Shown here: positions 44,501 through 52,856 of the stretch, piece by piece
Position numbering within the stretch: the first letter of the stretch is position 1
How the letters are laid out: the number at the start of each line of letters is the position of its first letter
Source: Lysobacterales bacterium
GTDB taxonomy: Bacteria > Pseudomonadota > Gammaproteobacteria > Xanthomonadales > Rhodanobacteraceae
Direction of reading: 5' to 3'
Assembly: GCA_015655335.1 (NCBI GenBank)
Contig: JAATFF010000060.1
Location: forward strand, 1 to 60,285
DNA length: 60,285 bases
Position numbers and translations under genes: made by a program
The notes under the pieces: generated by a model
Databases searched by the model: none
Told to the model about the DNA's origin: nothing
What the model saw: the letters and a program-made list of their open reading frames with translations, nothing else

Positions 44501-44819
44501 TGTAGGTGGCTTGACGACAACACGCATGGGAGTTCGTTTGACGAAAACCGACGATGCGCGCTTCTCACCTTACGTGCGCGCGGATTTCATTCGCACCACC
44601 GGCGGTGATTCGCAGATCTACACGTCGAGCAACGCTTGGGATGCAAGTGGTGCGTTCAACGGAGGTCGCTTGGGTAATAGTTATCGGCTTGGCGCGGGTG
44701 CGACCAGTCAATGGCTTTCACACGTGGCGCTCTACGGCGAGGCGGATTATCGGCACGGTACCGATAGCTATGGCCTGCGCGGCTGGCAGGCAAATATGGG
44801 ATTGCGTTTCGATTTCTGA
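41514..44819 (+). CDS. Autotransporter (type Va) with repetitive passenger and C-terminal beta-barrel
   Basis: A 1101-residue protein. The signal peptide ends near SYA-TN (about residue 32). The passenger (about 33-800) contains some fifteen degenerate rungs. A linker follows (PPDPDNPPQPDRRAPVRPA), then a C-terminal autotransporter barrel of about 270 residues starting near LNYGDAMIDTLHQRLGEIRD and ending in aromatic LRFDF, as outer-membrane proteins do. Pertactin-like passengers fold as a right-handed beta-helix. No protease triad was seen. A surface adhesin or interaction factor is the likely role. ATG 41514 has GGACGGA upstream; GTG 41475 and ATG 41541 are alternatives. Confidence 0.88.
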   Translation: MNSANTFTGMTRRILVSAISATLLAPCASYATNGQQIADGVALLLAPDNYVTNAQPTLSVLNAGSITADGGVSVNASGSSGIAAQVNGQRSLLAFSGGSISTSGQYGYGVYALAGGLATIGRDANGVGTSITTSANSGYGLYGTDAGTAINVVGATISTSGAAGYGARISGATLLLTNSSISTTGNTSYGVYADAAVFAPAAQGQVVLNNVSISTQGASSHAVYLDGSRAGVTAAITGGSFATSGNQSVGIYLTQGAQATVTGASVQTSGASSYGISMNQDGSQITFDHVSVTTAGNNADAVWAPSNTSITASNFDIHTTGGTALGFDNRASTMTLTNGSILTEGDSSHALYASQESNSPATIAGENLSIRTEGTGAVGAWARLGGQISLTDSSITTTGNSGIGVRTTIGSTISLANTSIDTSGVGGYGAYVYGSVDVANGRVHTSGQGAWGLFILDGGQVNLDNVELLTDGAGAYGGAFGDSIGGAGGTLNMNGGSFTSTQSDAFNVQGNSAIHLSNGAQVIGGDGVLMDVADSLGQVTLTMDNDVAAQGDIVFDPYLLSGGTTPAANTTVSLSNGSRWTGATQHAVSYLSLDSGSLWTMTGDSSVGQLALSDSTIQFAPPQNGNYKTLAVNGDLSGTGGVIGINTLLNEGGALDNQQTDRLLVLGNVTTTGAVLLDVTPQGNGASTGTLEDGTVSSSQGISLVQVAGSSRADAFALKNGYVAVGPWKYTLYAFGPGQTDPAQNALGSGTLNWDYRLASAYVEPPDPDNPPQPDRRAPVRPALVPQMPSYITAPTALLNYGDAMIDTLHQRLGEIRDAAPSDPHGGELFVRYVGSQQRYSSNLGFADYGFGFDQQINALQLGGSIVSWTTDNSSLRAGWAFDKGTTRVTPNAPDGASVSRYDAHGASAWMTWQQANGFYVDAVLGDEHYQGDVDTQARGSAAANLRAASWTASVEMGYPFALGKGWSLEPQAQLKRQSLTFNSFTDADGLYTQVDVGGLTTTRMGVRLTKTDDARFSPYVRADFIRTTGGDSQIYTSSNAWDASGAFNGGRLGNSYRLGAGATSQWLSHVALYGEADYRHGTDSYGLRGWQANMGLRFDF
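41811..42963 (+). repeat. About fifteen degenerate 24-25-residue repeats in the autotransporter passenger
   Basis: The protein repeats [IV]xTxG-x4-G-[VI]-Y followed by a variable arc, for example ISTSGQYGYGVY, ITTSANSGYGLY, ISTTGNTSYGVY, VQTSGASSYGIS and VHTSGQGAWGLF. Spacing between units is mostly 24-26 residues, with a few longer inserts (28-32). At DNA level the copies are strongly diverged, so the array is old. A period of this size suits one turn of a beta-helix. Confidence 0.8.
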
Positions 44820-44827
44820 GGTGTCAT

Positions 44828-44869
44828 GAGAAAGAGGCGCTGAATGTATTCATTCGGCGCCCCTTTCTC
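44828..44869 (+). terminator. Terminator after the autotransporter gene
   Basis: GAGAAAGAGGCGCTGAATG (44828-44846) pairs with CATTCGGCGCCCCTTTCTC (44851-44869) with two mismatches and the loop TATT. The 19-bp stem starts 9 bp after the stop. The following T-run is short (CGTTGC), so termination may be partial. Confidence 0.7.
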
Positions 44870-44995
44870 GTTGCTGGCGTGGCGATATCAGCAGAGTCGC
44901 CGCCGAGCTCGTGCTTGAAAGTGGCGGCAAGCGAGAAATTCGGCTTCGATCAGGGCGATTTTGGCGCGTGGTTTGCGCGACTGCTCAACGCATTC

Positions 44996-45763
44996 TTATT
45001 GCGCCGGTGACGATCCGTTCGTCTGTGGTCCATTGGCAGTCACGGGCGGCGCTTGCAACCACTCCGGCTTACCGACGACGACTTGCCCGTGGATGTCGTC
45101 GAAGTCGTTGCTGGCTTCTTCGTGGAGTTTGTTTGCAATAGCGAAGGCACTCTCCGGGAACGGAGAAAATCCGCGGAGGTAGGTGATGCCGCCTTCTTCG
45201 GCCGATTCGTCAATCGGCTCGACCTCGTGGTTGAAGCGACGAATCGCGCGTGGCGCGGCGATGCTGTCGCCATACTTGGGTTGCATCTGCCGCAACAGAG
45301 CGGCCGCCTGGTTGATCTCCTGCGACGTCGATCTGGAGCGTGCTTCTGCGTACGCCAGCTGATACTGGGGTTTCTTGCGTTCGGCGGCCAGAGCCAGCCA
45401 TGCGAGGCCTAGCGGACGGTTTTGCGGGACGTCATCCATATCGCCGTTGAAGTAGGTCAAACCTAGTGCGTATTGAGCGTCCTTATTGGCCCAGTAGGCG
45501 GATTCTTCGAGCATACCGACCATTTTTTTGTGCTTGCCGCGCGCTAGCGCGGCACGAGCTTCGCAACCGTAGTAATCGCCTGGGAGGATGAATTCGAGTT
45601 CGTCGGGGCAGTAAATATCTTTGTTCTGCGCTTGCACCTGCGTCGCGTCAGGCGTTGCCGAGCTGCCGGTGGCGGCAGGTGACGACATTTGTCCGGCTGC
45701 GCTGTTGGCAAAGGTCAGTCCGACAGCCAATGCGCCCAGAGCGGCGATTAATCGCTTAAACAT
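44996..45763 (-). CDS. Exported Sel1-like repeat protein
   Basis: A 255-residue exported protein. The signal peptide (LIAALGALAVGLTFANSAAG) is cleaved near residue 25. A Sel1-like helical hairpin, ANKDAQYALGLTYFNGDMDDVPQNRPLGLAWLALAAE (about 95-130), has the typical A-x4-LG-x2-Y-x3-G pattern. An isolated Cys pair (YCPDELEFILPGDYYGCEA) could make a disulphide. ATG 45763 follows AGGGG. Sel1 repeats bind proteins; the target here is unknown. It is not clearly in an operon. Confidence 0.75.
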   Translation of the reverse strand: MFKRLIAALGALAVGLTFANSAAGQMSSPAATGSSATPDATQVQAQNKDIYCPDELEFILPGDYYGCEARAALARGKHKKMVGMLEESAYWANKDAQYALGLTYFNGDMDDVPQNRPLGLAWLALAAERKKPQYQLAYAEARSRSTSQEINQAAALLRQMQPKYGDSIAAPRAIRRFNHEVEPIDESAEEGGITYLRGFSPFPESAFAIANKLHEEASNDFDDIHGQVVVGKPEWLQAPPVTANGPQTNGSSPAQ

Positions 45764-45912
45764 CCTATTGGCCCCTTCAGAAAGTTCACGTAACGACAGC
45801 ACTATTTCCGCAAACGAACAAGGAGCGATTCCGATGACGTCTCGCGAGGCTTTTCGTGCCCGTCTTCGTGTTCAGGTACGGCCGTCGATGTCTGATCCCA
45901 GCTTATCCGCAA

Positions 45913-46596
45913 TCAATCGCGCGCTGCCACTTCATCGATATGTCGCAGCAAATCGGCGGGATCGTCGTAGACGCGGAACGCGCCCGAGCGTTGCAATTCA
46001 TCCTGGCCGTAGCCGCCGGAAAGAAGACCCACACCAAGCGCTCGCGCACGTTGCGCAGCAAGCATGTCCCAGATGCTGTCGCCGATCACCAGCGATTGAT
46101 GGATATCCACGCCCAGCCGCTCAGCGGCCGCAAGGAACAGGTCGGGATCGGGTTTAGCGTGGCGCACCATATCGCGCGTCACCACGGGGACCTTGTTCGG
46201 ATCGACACCCAATGCCGTCAAGTTATGCGCGGCGGTCTGCATGCGGCCGCTGGTAGCGATCGCCCATGGAATCTTTTCCTGCGTGAGGAAATCCAGCAAT
46301 TCGCGCGCGCCGGGCAGCGGTTTTACCGAACCCTGCGTGTGGTGCCGATTGAAGGCTTCGGCATGCCATTGCTGTAGCCGCTGGATGCGTTCTTCGGTGA
46401 TGTCCAGGCCCGTTTCGCGCAGCAGGATGTTGGTGAACAGGCCGCCGCTCATGCCGATCTTGCGATGGATGGTCCATACCGGCAGCACGACACCTTCTCG
46501 ATCCAGCGATTCCTTCCAGGCGAGCACATGCTGGTAGACGCTATCGATCAACGTGCCGTCGAGGTCGAACAGAAAAGCGGTGTTGGAGCGAGGCAT
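45913..46596 (-). CDS. HAD-superfamily phosphatase (beta-phosphoglucomutase-like subfamily)
   Basis: A 227-residue subfamily IA HAD enzyme. Motif I FLFDLDGTLIDS, then a C1 cap domain (AWKESLDREGVVLPVWTIHRKIGM...), motif II IATSGR, motif III HAKPDPDLF and motif IV VIGDSIWDM. The substrate could be a sugar phosphate or phosphoglycolate; the cap does not decide. It lies 72 bp downstream of the glucokinase gene on the same strand, which favours sugar-phosphate metabolism. Confidence 0.9.
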   Translation of the reverse strand: MPRSNTAFLFDLDGTLIDSVYQHVLAWKESLDREGVVLPVWTIHRKIGMSGGLFTNILLRETGLDITEERIQRLQQWHAEAFNRHHTQGSVKPLPGARELLDFLTQEKIPWAIATSGRMQTAAHNLTALGVDPNKVPVVTRDMVRHAKPDPDLFLAAAERLGVDIHQSLVIGDSIWDMLAAQRARALGVGLLSGGYGQDELQRSGAFRVYDDPADLLRHIDEVAARD

Positions 46597-46668
46597 GGAT
46601 GATCACCGATGCGGATGAGGCGAAGTTTTATCCGTTCAACGTGACAGCGATGTTGTTACGCAAGTCCG

Positions 46669-47685
46669 TTAACAGCCAGACCGCAGAGACCGTCCCGATT
46701 CCAGCACAGCGAGCGCTGCGGCGCCCAGCAAACCCGGTTCCGGATGCGTAATCGCAATCGTGGGTACCTGTTCCATCGTGTCGCGGAATCGACCCTTGGC
46801 CTCGAAGCGTTCGCGGAAGCCGCCGTTCTGTAGCCAAGGCATCAGGATTTTCAATACGCCGCCGGTGAGATAAACACCGTCCCAGCCACCGAGGCTCAAT
46901 ACCAAGTCGCCAGCGACGCTGCCAAAGATGCCGGCCAGCGTTTCCACCGTACGTGTGCACAAGGCATCGCTGCCATCGGTGGCGCGTGCGGTGATGTCTT
47001 CGGGGGTGTATTCCTCGGCGCGCTGGCCGGCCATGTCGGCCAGTGCGAGATAGAGGTTCACCAAGCCGTTGCCGCAAATCATGCGCTCGTTGGAGACGCG
47101 GCCAAAGCGCGCGTTCAATCGATGCAGGATTTCCACATCTTCGGCCGTGTGCGCGGCAAAGCCGGCGTGGCCGCCCTCGGTTTCCAGCACGATCCAGTGG
47201 CCATAACGCAGCAGCAGACCCGCCACGCCAAGGCCCGTGCCCGGGCCCATCACCACGAAGGTCTGCGCGGATTTGTGGTCGTGCTCCGGCAGCAAGGGTG
47301 GTCCAACCGGTTGCAGCTGGTCTTTTTGCAGCAGTGGAATCGACATGCCTTGTGCGGCGAAATCGTTCACCAGGCGCACGCCGTCGAAACCGATTTCGGC
47401 CTGCAACCCATGGGCGGAAACGGCCCAGGGATTGTTGGTGATTTGTACCGTCTCGCCATTGGCAATGCGCCCGGCCGCCGCAATGATCGCGTGCGATGCC
47501 GTGTGGCCGGTATCGGTGAAGTATTGGCGGATCGTGTCGGCCAGCGTGTCGAAATCCTTCACGCGATAGCGCCGCACGCTATCCATCAGCAGCGGCGTGA
47601 CGGAGGAAGTATCGGCGAGTGCGAAACGCACATTGGTGCCGCCAAGGTCGGCGAGCAGGGTGGGGGTTGTGACGGAGCGATCCAT
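46669..47685 (-). CDS. glk: Glucokinase
   Basis: A 338-residue bacterial ATP-dependent glucokinase. LLADLGGTNVRFAL is the phosphate-1 motif; NNPWAVSAHGLQ, VNDFAAQGMSIP and GPGTGLGVAGLL form the sugar and nucleotide sites; ETEGGHAGFAA provides the conserved Glu/His sugar ligands. LSLGGWDGVYLTGGVLKI is the C-terminal nucleotide segment. It phosphorylates glucose to glucose-6-phosphate. ATG 47685 is used since the only upstream in-frame option (47703) is a TTG. Confidence 0.95.
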   Translation of the reverse strand: MDRSVTTPTLLADLGGTNVRFALADTSSVTPLLMDSVRRYRVKDFDTLADTIRQYFTDTGHTASHAIIAAAGRIANGETVQITNNPWAVSAHGLQAEIGFDGVRLVNDFAAQGMSIPLLQKDQLQPVGPPLLPEHDHKSAQTFVVMGPGTGLGVAGLLLRYGHWIVLETEGGHAGFAAHTAEDVEILHRLNARFGRVSNERMICGNGLVNLYLALADMAGQRAEEYTPEDITARATDGSDALCTRTVETLAGIFGSVAGDLVLSLGGWDGVYLTGGVLKILMPWLQNGGFRERFEAKGRFRDTMEQVPTIAITHPEPGLLGAAALAVLESGRSLRSGC

Positions 47686-47770
47686 GGGCAATCCAGACGA
47701 CAAGCCTTACAAGACTGCCCGGTGTTGCTTCGTTCGTCCAGTTTGGATTTGTCGGCAAGCGCCCACGCGA

Positions 47771-47794
47771 GCCGGCGACATCGCGGTCGCCGGC
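47771..47794 (-). terminator. Stem-loop downstream of the S53 peptidase gene
   Basis: GCCGGCGAC (47771-47779) pairs perfectly with GTCGCCGGC (47786-47794) around a 6-nt loop. It begins 13 bp beyond the peptidase stop, ahead of glk. The T-run is poor, so it may act as a weak terminator or 3'-end protector. Confidence 0.5.
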
Positions 47795-47806
47795 CCTTCG
47801 TTTGCC

Positions 47807-49333
47807 TCAGGTTTTCAGGCTCGACAAGGCGTTAAGCAAAGCCTGCCCATTGGGGCTGCCCCATCCGGTACATGCATCCCATCCGGGGCCGGCCTGATAG
47901 GCGCCGTTATTTCCTTGCGTGATGTCGCGAAATGCCGTTTCGCCGATCTGATACAGCGCCGTGTGGACATCGCCAACGGGCGTGCCGAGTTTCTGGTTCA
48001 AGCGTGCGATCAATGCGGCCCACAGCGGCGCCACGGCACTCGTGCCGCCGATCACTTGCGACTGGCCGCCCACCAACACTTGATACCCAGTCACCGGATC
48101 GGCATTGCCGGCGACATCGGGGACGCCACGGCCGGTGCTGCCGCTGGGCGACTTGGGCACATTCGCGTTTTGCTGCCACGTCGGCAGGTCGAATTCGATG
48201 CTGATGCCGCCACCCGTGGCGCCATCGTTGCTGGCGGTTTCGTTCCACACGACTTCGTCCTGGATGCTGGTGCCGCTGGCATCGAGCGTGGTGCCGCCAC
48301 AGGCGAGCGCGTAGGGACTGGATGCGGGAAAATCGACGTGCGGTTGGTTGTCGGTCTCGCCATCGCTGGAGCCATTGTCGCCCGCGGCGACCGTGACGGT
48401 GACGCCCAGCGCCGCCGCATCCTGCAACGCACTTTCCATGGCGGTGCGCGAAGCGCTGGTCCAGCCATCTTCGGGGCCGCCCCAACTGATCGAGATCACC
48501 GATGGTTTGTTGGTCGTGTCATGCGCGGCTTGTGAAATAGCCTCGTAGAAACCCTGGTCGGTGTTGGCGGTGAAATACACCGCAATCGCCGCACCGGGTG
48601 CCAGCGCGCCGGCCACTTCGATATCCAGCATCACTTCGTCGTCGGCATCGCCACCGTCAGGCTGGTTCTTGCCGCCATCGACCGAAACGGCCGTCACCTT
48701 GGGCGGTTTCGTGATACCGAGGCTACTGAAATATTGGCTGAGATCGCTGGTGCTGAAACCGCCGCCCAGTTCGATGATACCGATCGTTTCGCCGCTGCCA
48801 TCGGTGTCGGCGGGAAAGTTGTAGAGCTGGCCAATTTGGATCGGCGTAAAGCTATTGCTGGGTTGTGCGTTGGGTCTGCGCGAACGCGGACGCGCCACCG
48901 GCCGACGATCGAGGCCCAGCACCGCGATCGCCTCGGGCGGGAGGGTGGGCGCATGGCCGCAACCGACAAACGGGCCGTAGCCATTGAGCTGATATTTGCC
49001 CAGCGTGACGCCGAAGGCCTGTTCGAGCGCCGCGGGCGCGCCTCGCAGGCGCAGCACGCGGCGATGGGGATCGTTGCTTGTTTCGTTCAGCCCATGTTTG
49101 CGCGCGAAATCGCGAAGGCTATCCAGGTCCGCCGGGTCGGCGCCGCAGTGCTGGCCGAATTCGCCGCGAGGCCAGCGCGGTGGATGCGGCCATGACGCGG
49201 GCGTCGGTGCGGCGCCCTGGCGTCGTCGCAGTACGACGGTGACTTCGATCGGTTCGGTACCTTCGTGCGGGCCGAGGTATTTCATGCCTTCGGGCGTGGT
49301 CCAATGCGGTGTACGCGCGGTGTGGGGGCTCAT
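47807..49333 (-). CDS. S53-family (sedolisin/kumamolisin-like) serine-carboxyl peptidase
   Basis: A 508-residue proprotein. The prodomain (about 1-160) has the activation-domain core LDSLRDFARKHGL and AFGVTLGKYQL. The catalytic domain carries E233 and D237 (DDEVMLDIEVAG), oxyanion D319 (AAGDNGSS) and Ser432 (GGTSAVAP). The spacings (4, 82 and 113) match kumamolisin closely. The calcium site is in DITQGNNG and the GPGWDACTGWGSPNG end. Such enzymes work at low pH outside cells. No Sec signal peptide is visible at the chosen start (ATG 49333 with AGGAG), nor in the longer frame to 49381. Confidence 0.93.
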   Translation of the reverse strand: MSPHTARTPHWTTPEGMKYLGPHEGTEPIEVTVVLRRRQGAAPTPASWPHPPRWPRGEFGQHCGADPADLDSLRDFARKHGLNETSNDPHRRVLRLRGAPAALEQAFGVTLGKYQLNGYGPFVGCGHAPTLPPEAIAVLGLDRRPVARPRSRRPNAQPSNSFTPIQIGQLYNFPADTDGSGETIGIIELGGGFSTSDLSQYFSSLGITKPPKVTAVSVDGGKNQPDGGDADDEVMLDIEVAGALAPGAAIAVYFTANTDQGFYEAISQAAHDTTNKPSVISISWGGPEDGWTSASRTAMESALQDAAALGVTVTVAAGDNGSSDGETDNQPHVDFPASSPYALACGGTTLDASGTSIQDEVVWNETASNDGATGGGISIEFDLPTWQQNANVPKSPSGSTGRGVPDVAGNADPVTGYQVLVGGQSQVIGGTSAVAPLWAALIARLNQKLGTPVGDVHTALYQIGETAFRDITQGNNGAYQAGPGWDACTGWGSPNGQALLNALSSLKT

Positions 49334-49449
49334 GGCGCAACTCCTGGGGAAGGGAACGTGCACCGCGCAACGATGGCACACCGTATGTGTCGATCTTGCG
49401 TATGCGCGGATCGGCGTTAATTCTTGGCTCAGCGCATCTCAGGGACTGA

Positions 49450-50532
<1,083 letters not shown>

Positions 50533-50609
50533 CACCCTGACGTCCGACACATTCGGCGTGCAGGGGCGCTGGACTATCGTGCGAACGAGTCAGCCAGGAC
50601 GCGCTCGCC

Positions 50610-51737
50610 ATGACAGTCGCTGTTCGTGCACCGGTCCTGATCGTCGGCGCAGGCCCTACTGGGCTCGCTGCAGCACTCTTTCTCGTTCAACGTGGCATCG
50701 CCGTGCGCATCGTCGATGTTGCGCCGGCGCCGACTACGACATCCAAAGCGTTGCTGGTTAATCCGCGCACGCTTGAAATCTTGCACGACAGCGGTGTTGC
50801 CGCTCGCATCATGACCGAAGGCACGCGCTTGACCGGTGCGTGTTTGCACCGTGGCGCCAAGCTCGTGGCTTCACTGGACATGCTGGCGTTGTTGCCGGGC
50901 CAGCCGCTCATCGGTATCGCTCAGGCGCGCACGGAGGCGTTGCTGACCGAAGCACTACAGGCGCGTGGCGTGATGGTGGAGCGCGGAGTGAGCTTGCAAA
51001 CGCTGCATCAGAATGCTGAGTGCGTCATGTTGACGTTGCAGCATGCCGATGGCCGTCTCGAAAACACATCCGCCGCGTTGGTATTCGGCGCGGATGGTGC
51101 GCGTAGCACCGTACGCCACCAGCTCGGTCTCGCCTTCGAGGGAAGTGCTTTTCCAGAGCCCTGGCGGCTGTGGGATGTGCAGCTGCAAACAGCGCTCGAT
51201 CCGCAACGCGTGCATATTGTCTTTCTGCCGGATGGCTTTATGTTTCTGATGGCGTTGCAGGGCGATGTATGGCGAGTGCTGGGCAACAGCGCCGATCCGC
51301 TTGCGCAGCTGCCGGCGAACAGCGTGCCGGGGAAGGTGTCGTGGCAATCGGAATTTCACATTGCGCATCGTCTCGCCAGCCGGGTTTGCGTTCAGCGCGT
51401 GGCGCTCGGCGGCGATGCTGCGCATATCCATTCGCCACTGGGTGCACGCGGTATGAACTTGGGTATTGAGGATGCCTGGGTATTCGCCGATTGCGCTGCC
51501 GATGCGCTCGATGGAGGTCTGCAGCGCATACGCGAATACGGCCAAATGCGCGAAGTAGTGCATTACCAAGTCGTGAAAAAGATCGCGGCGATGACGCGAC
51601 TGATGCGCGGCAAGCCCGCAGCACTCGCGCGGATTCGCGAGTGGGCGATTCCGCAGTTAGTGAAGTTGCCATCCCTGCGAAAGCAGATGGCCGTCACCAT
51701 CGCCGGTATGGACCATCCACTGCGCACGCACTTGTAG
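50610..51737 (+). CDS. FAD-dependent monooxygenase (PheA/TfdB-UbiH type)
   Basis: A 375-residue class A flavoprotein monooxygenase. It has the Rossmann motif VLIVGAGPTGLAAALFLVQRGIAVRIVD, the second FAD/NADPH motif FGADGARSTVRHQL, and the ribityl-binding GDAAHIHSPLGARGMNLGIEDAW. The short length lacks the C-terminal thioredoxin-like domain of phenol hydroxylases. The substrate is likely an aromatic or other hydrophobic compound. It stops 4 bp from the stop of the convergent tautomerase gene. Confidence 0.9.
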   Translation: MTVAVRAPVLIVGAGPTGLAAALFLVQRGIAVRIVDVAPAPTTTSKALLVNPRTLEILHDSGVAARIMTEGTRLTGACLHRGAKLVASLDMLALLPGQPLIGIAQARTEALLTEALQARGVMVERGVSLQTLHQNAECVMLTLQHADGRLENTSAALVFGADGARSTVRHQLGLAFEGSAFPEPWRLWDVQLQTALDPQRVHIVFLPDGFMFLMALQGDVWRVLGNSADPLAQLPANSVPGKVSWQSEFHIAHRLASRVCVQRVALGGDAAHIHSPLGARGMNLGIEDAWVFADCAADALDGGLQRIREYGQMREVVHYQVVKKIAAMTRLMRGKPAALARIREWAIPQLVKLPSLRKQMAVTIAGMDHPLRTHL

Positions 51738-51741
51738 CGAC

Positions 51742-52122
51742 TCAGGCGTATTGCGCGATGCCGTTGCCGAACGACCAATTTTCCTTGGCCGTTTCCAGCA
51801 GGTTGATGAGAACGTCCTGGGGTCGCAGCCCTGGATCGGCGGTCAACTTTTCCATCACGCTTTTGTAGAACGCCTGCTTCTGCTCAACCGTGCGCGTGTT
51901 GTTGCAGGCGATCTGCACGATGACCAGGTCGTCGCTGCGCGCGATATCCAGGTAATGAGGGTCGTAGTCGAATTCGTCGGCATCGTGCTGGCTGACCAGG
52001 ATGAAGCGATCGTTTTCCGGTACGTTGAAAGCTTCATGCATGGCGGCGTAGATGCCGTTACGCAAGGCAGCGATGTAGGCCGGGGATTTGCCGCGGCGCA
52101 AGGCAATGCGTACGAGAGGCAT
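51742..52122 (-). CDS. Tautomerase-family protein
   Basis: A 126-residue protein starting MPLVRIALRRGKS. After removal of Met the catalytic amino-terminal Pro of the tautomerase superfamily is exposed; Arg and the RNGIYAAMHEAFNVPENDRF segment follow, typical of the MSAD-like subgroup. ATG 52122 has AGGAG 9 nt upstream. It follows the DUF4865 gene by 17 bp on the same strand. Such tautomerases with DUF4865 and LysR genes recur together; the substrate is unknown. Confidence 0.9.
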   Translation of the reverse strand: MPLVRIALRRGKSPAYIAALRNGIYAAMHEAFNVPENDRFILVSQHDADEFDYDPHYLDIARSDDLVIVQIACNNTRTVEQKQAFYKSVMEKLTADPGLRPQDVLINLLETAKENWSFGNGIAQYA

Positions 52123-52139
52123 GATGGAACTCCTGATGA

Positions 52140-52703
52140 TTAGGGTTTTGTTGCAGGTTGCGAAACGTGGCCGACCTCGTAGACATCGGCGTCGCTGCCG
52201 ATGGGTCGACTGACTGCCGTACCCCATAGTCGAAAGCGCAGCAGCGTCCACGTAGTGGGATCGTAAGCACTGATCGCCGCGAGCGCACCGCGGTCGAGAT
52301 CGGTTTGCACGCTGGCTTCTTCCTCGTCGCGTAACGTGCTTAGTGTCGTGCGGGCTGCGATGGGTGCGATATCGCGCGTGGCATGGGTCGCCAAGGAGAG
52401 ATCCGACACTGTCCTGGCATGCCACACCGACCAGGTCTGCACCACGGGTCGGCCAAACGACTCGATCACACCGGCGAAACCTGCGCCACCAAGAAAGGCG
52501 TTCATGCCTTGCGTGTTGTGCCAGAGATAGAACGGCGCGTACAGATTTTCATGAGCGCCCGCGTTGCGGTCCGCGTACAGATAGGTCTTGAACGATAGGT
52601 GCGGGAAATCGTCCGTCAGATGTCCTCGCGCGGCGATGCGCTGGCGAATGATGTCCATGTCGTAATCCGCGGGCAGGGCGATGCGGTATTGCATGGTGAT
52701 CAT
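52140..52703 (-). CDS. DUF4865 family protein
   Basis: A 187-residue protein. MQYRIALPADYDMDIIRQRI, FKTYLYADRNAGAHENLYAPFYLWHNTQGMNAFL and FGRPVVQTW are typical DUF4865 signatures, with about the normal family length. It has no signal or membrane segment. Function unknown. It pairs with the tautomerase gene and is divergent from a LysR gene. Start ATG 52703 or 52694; neither has a clear ribosome site. Confidence 0.85.
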   Translation of the reverse strand: MITMQYRIALPADYDMDIIRQRIAARGHLTDDFPHLSFKTYLYADRNAGAHENLYAPFYLWHNTQGMNAFLGGAGFAGVIESFGRPVVQTWSVWHARTVSDLSLATHATRDIAPIAARTTLSTLRDEEEASVQTDLDRGALAAISAYDPTTWTLLRFRLWGTAVSRPIGSDADVYEVGHVSQPATKP

Positions 52704-52812
52704 GGTTGATCGGCTCCGTCGGCGCTGCACCGACCGTCATGGAGAGCGCGAGGCACGGGAATTCCCCGTCGCTTGACGAGCCTACCTTAGCGAGTCAGCA
52801 TACTATTTAAAA

Positions 52813-52840
52813 TCGGGAATTTAAGAACTAATAATCCCGA
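52813..52840. promoter_or_regulatory. Inverted repeat in the LysR/DUF4865 divergent region
   Basis: TCGGGAATTTA (from 52813) opposes TAATAATCCCGA (ending at 52840). The outer 6 bp, TCGGGA and TCCCGA, are perfectly complementary, and the inner AT-rich part is nearly symmetric. It lies 17 bp upstream of the LysR start at 52857 and is a good candidate for LysR autoregulation. Confidence 0.6.
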
Positions 52841-52856
52841 AAAACAGGACAATTAT

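Noticed and set aside
45834-46157. Small plus-strand frame starting MTSREAFRAR with a good AAGGAG site 8 nt upstream
   Set aside because: After 80 bases it runs antisense through the HAD phosphatase gene and becomes arginine-rich. The ribosome-like site may be chance. Only proteomics or conservation would rescue it.
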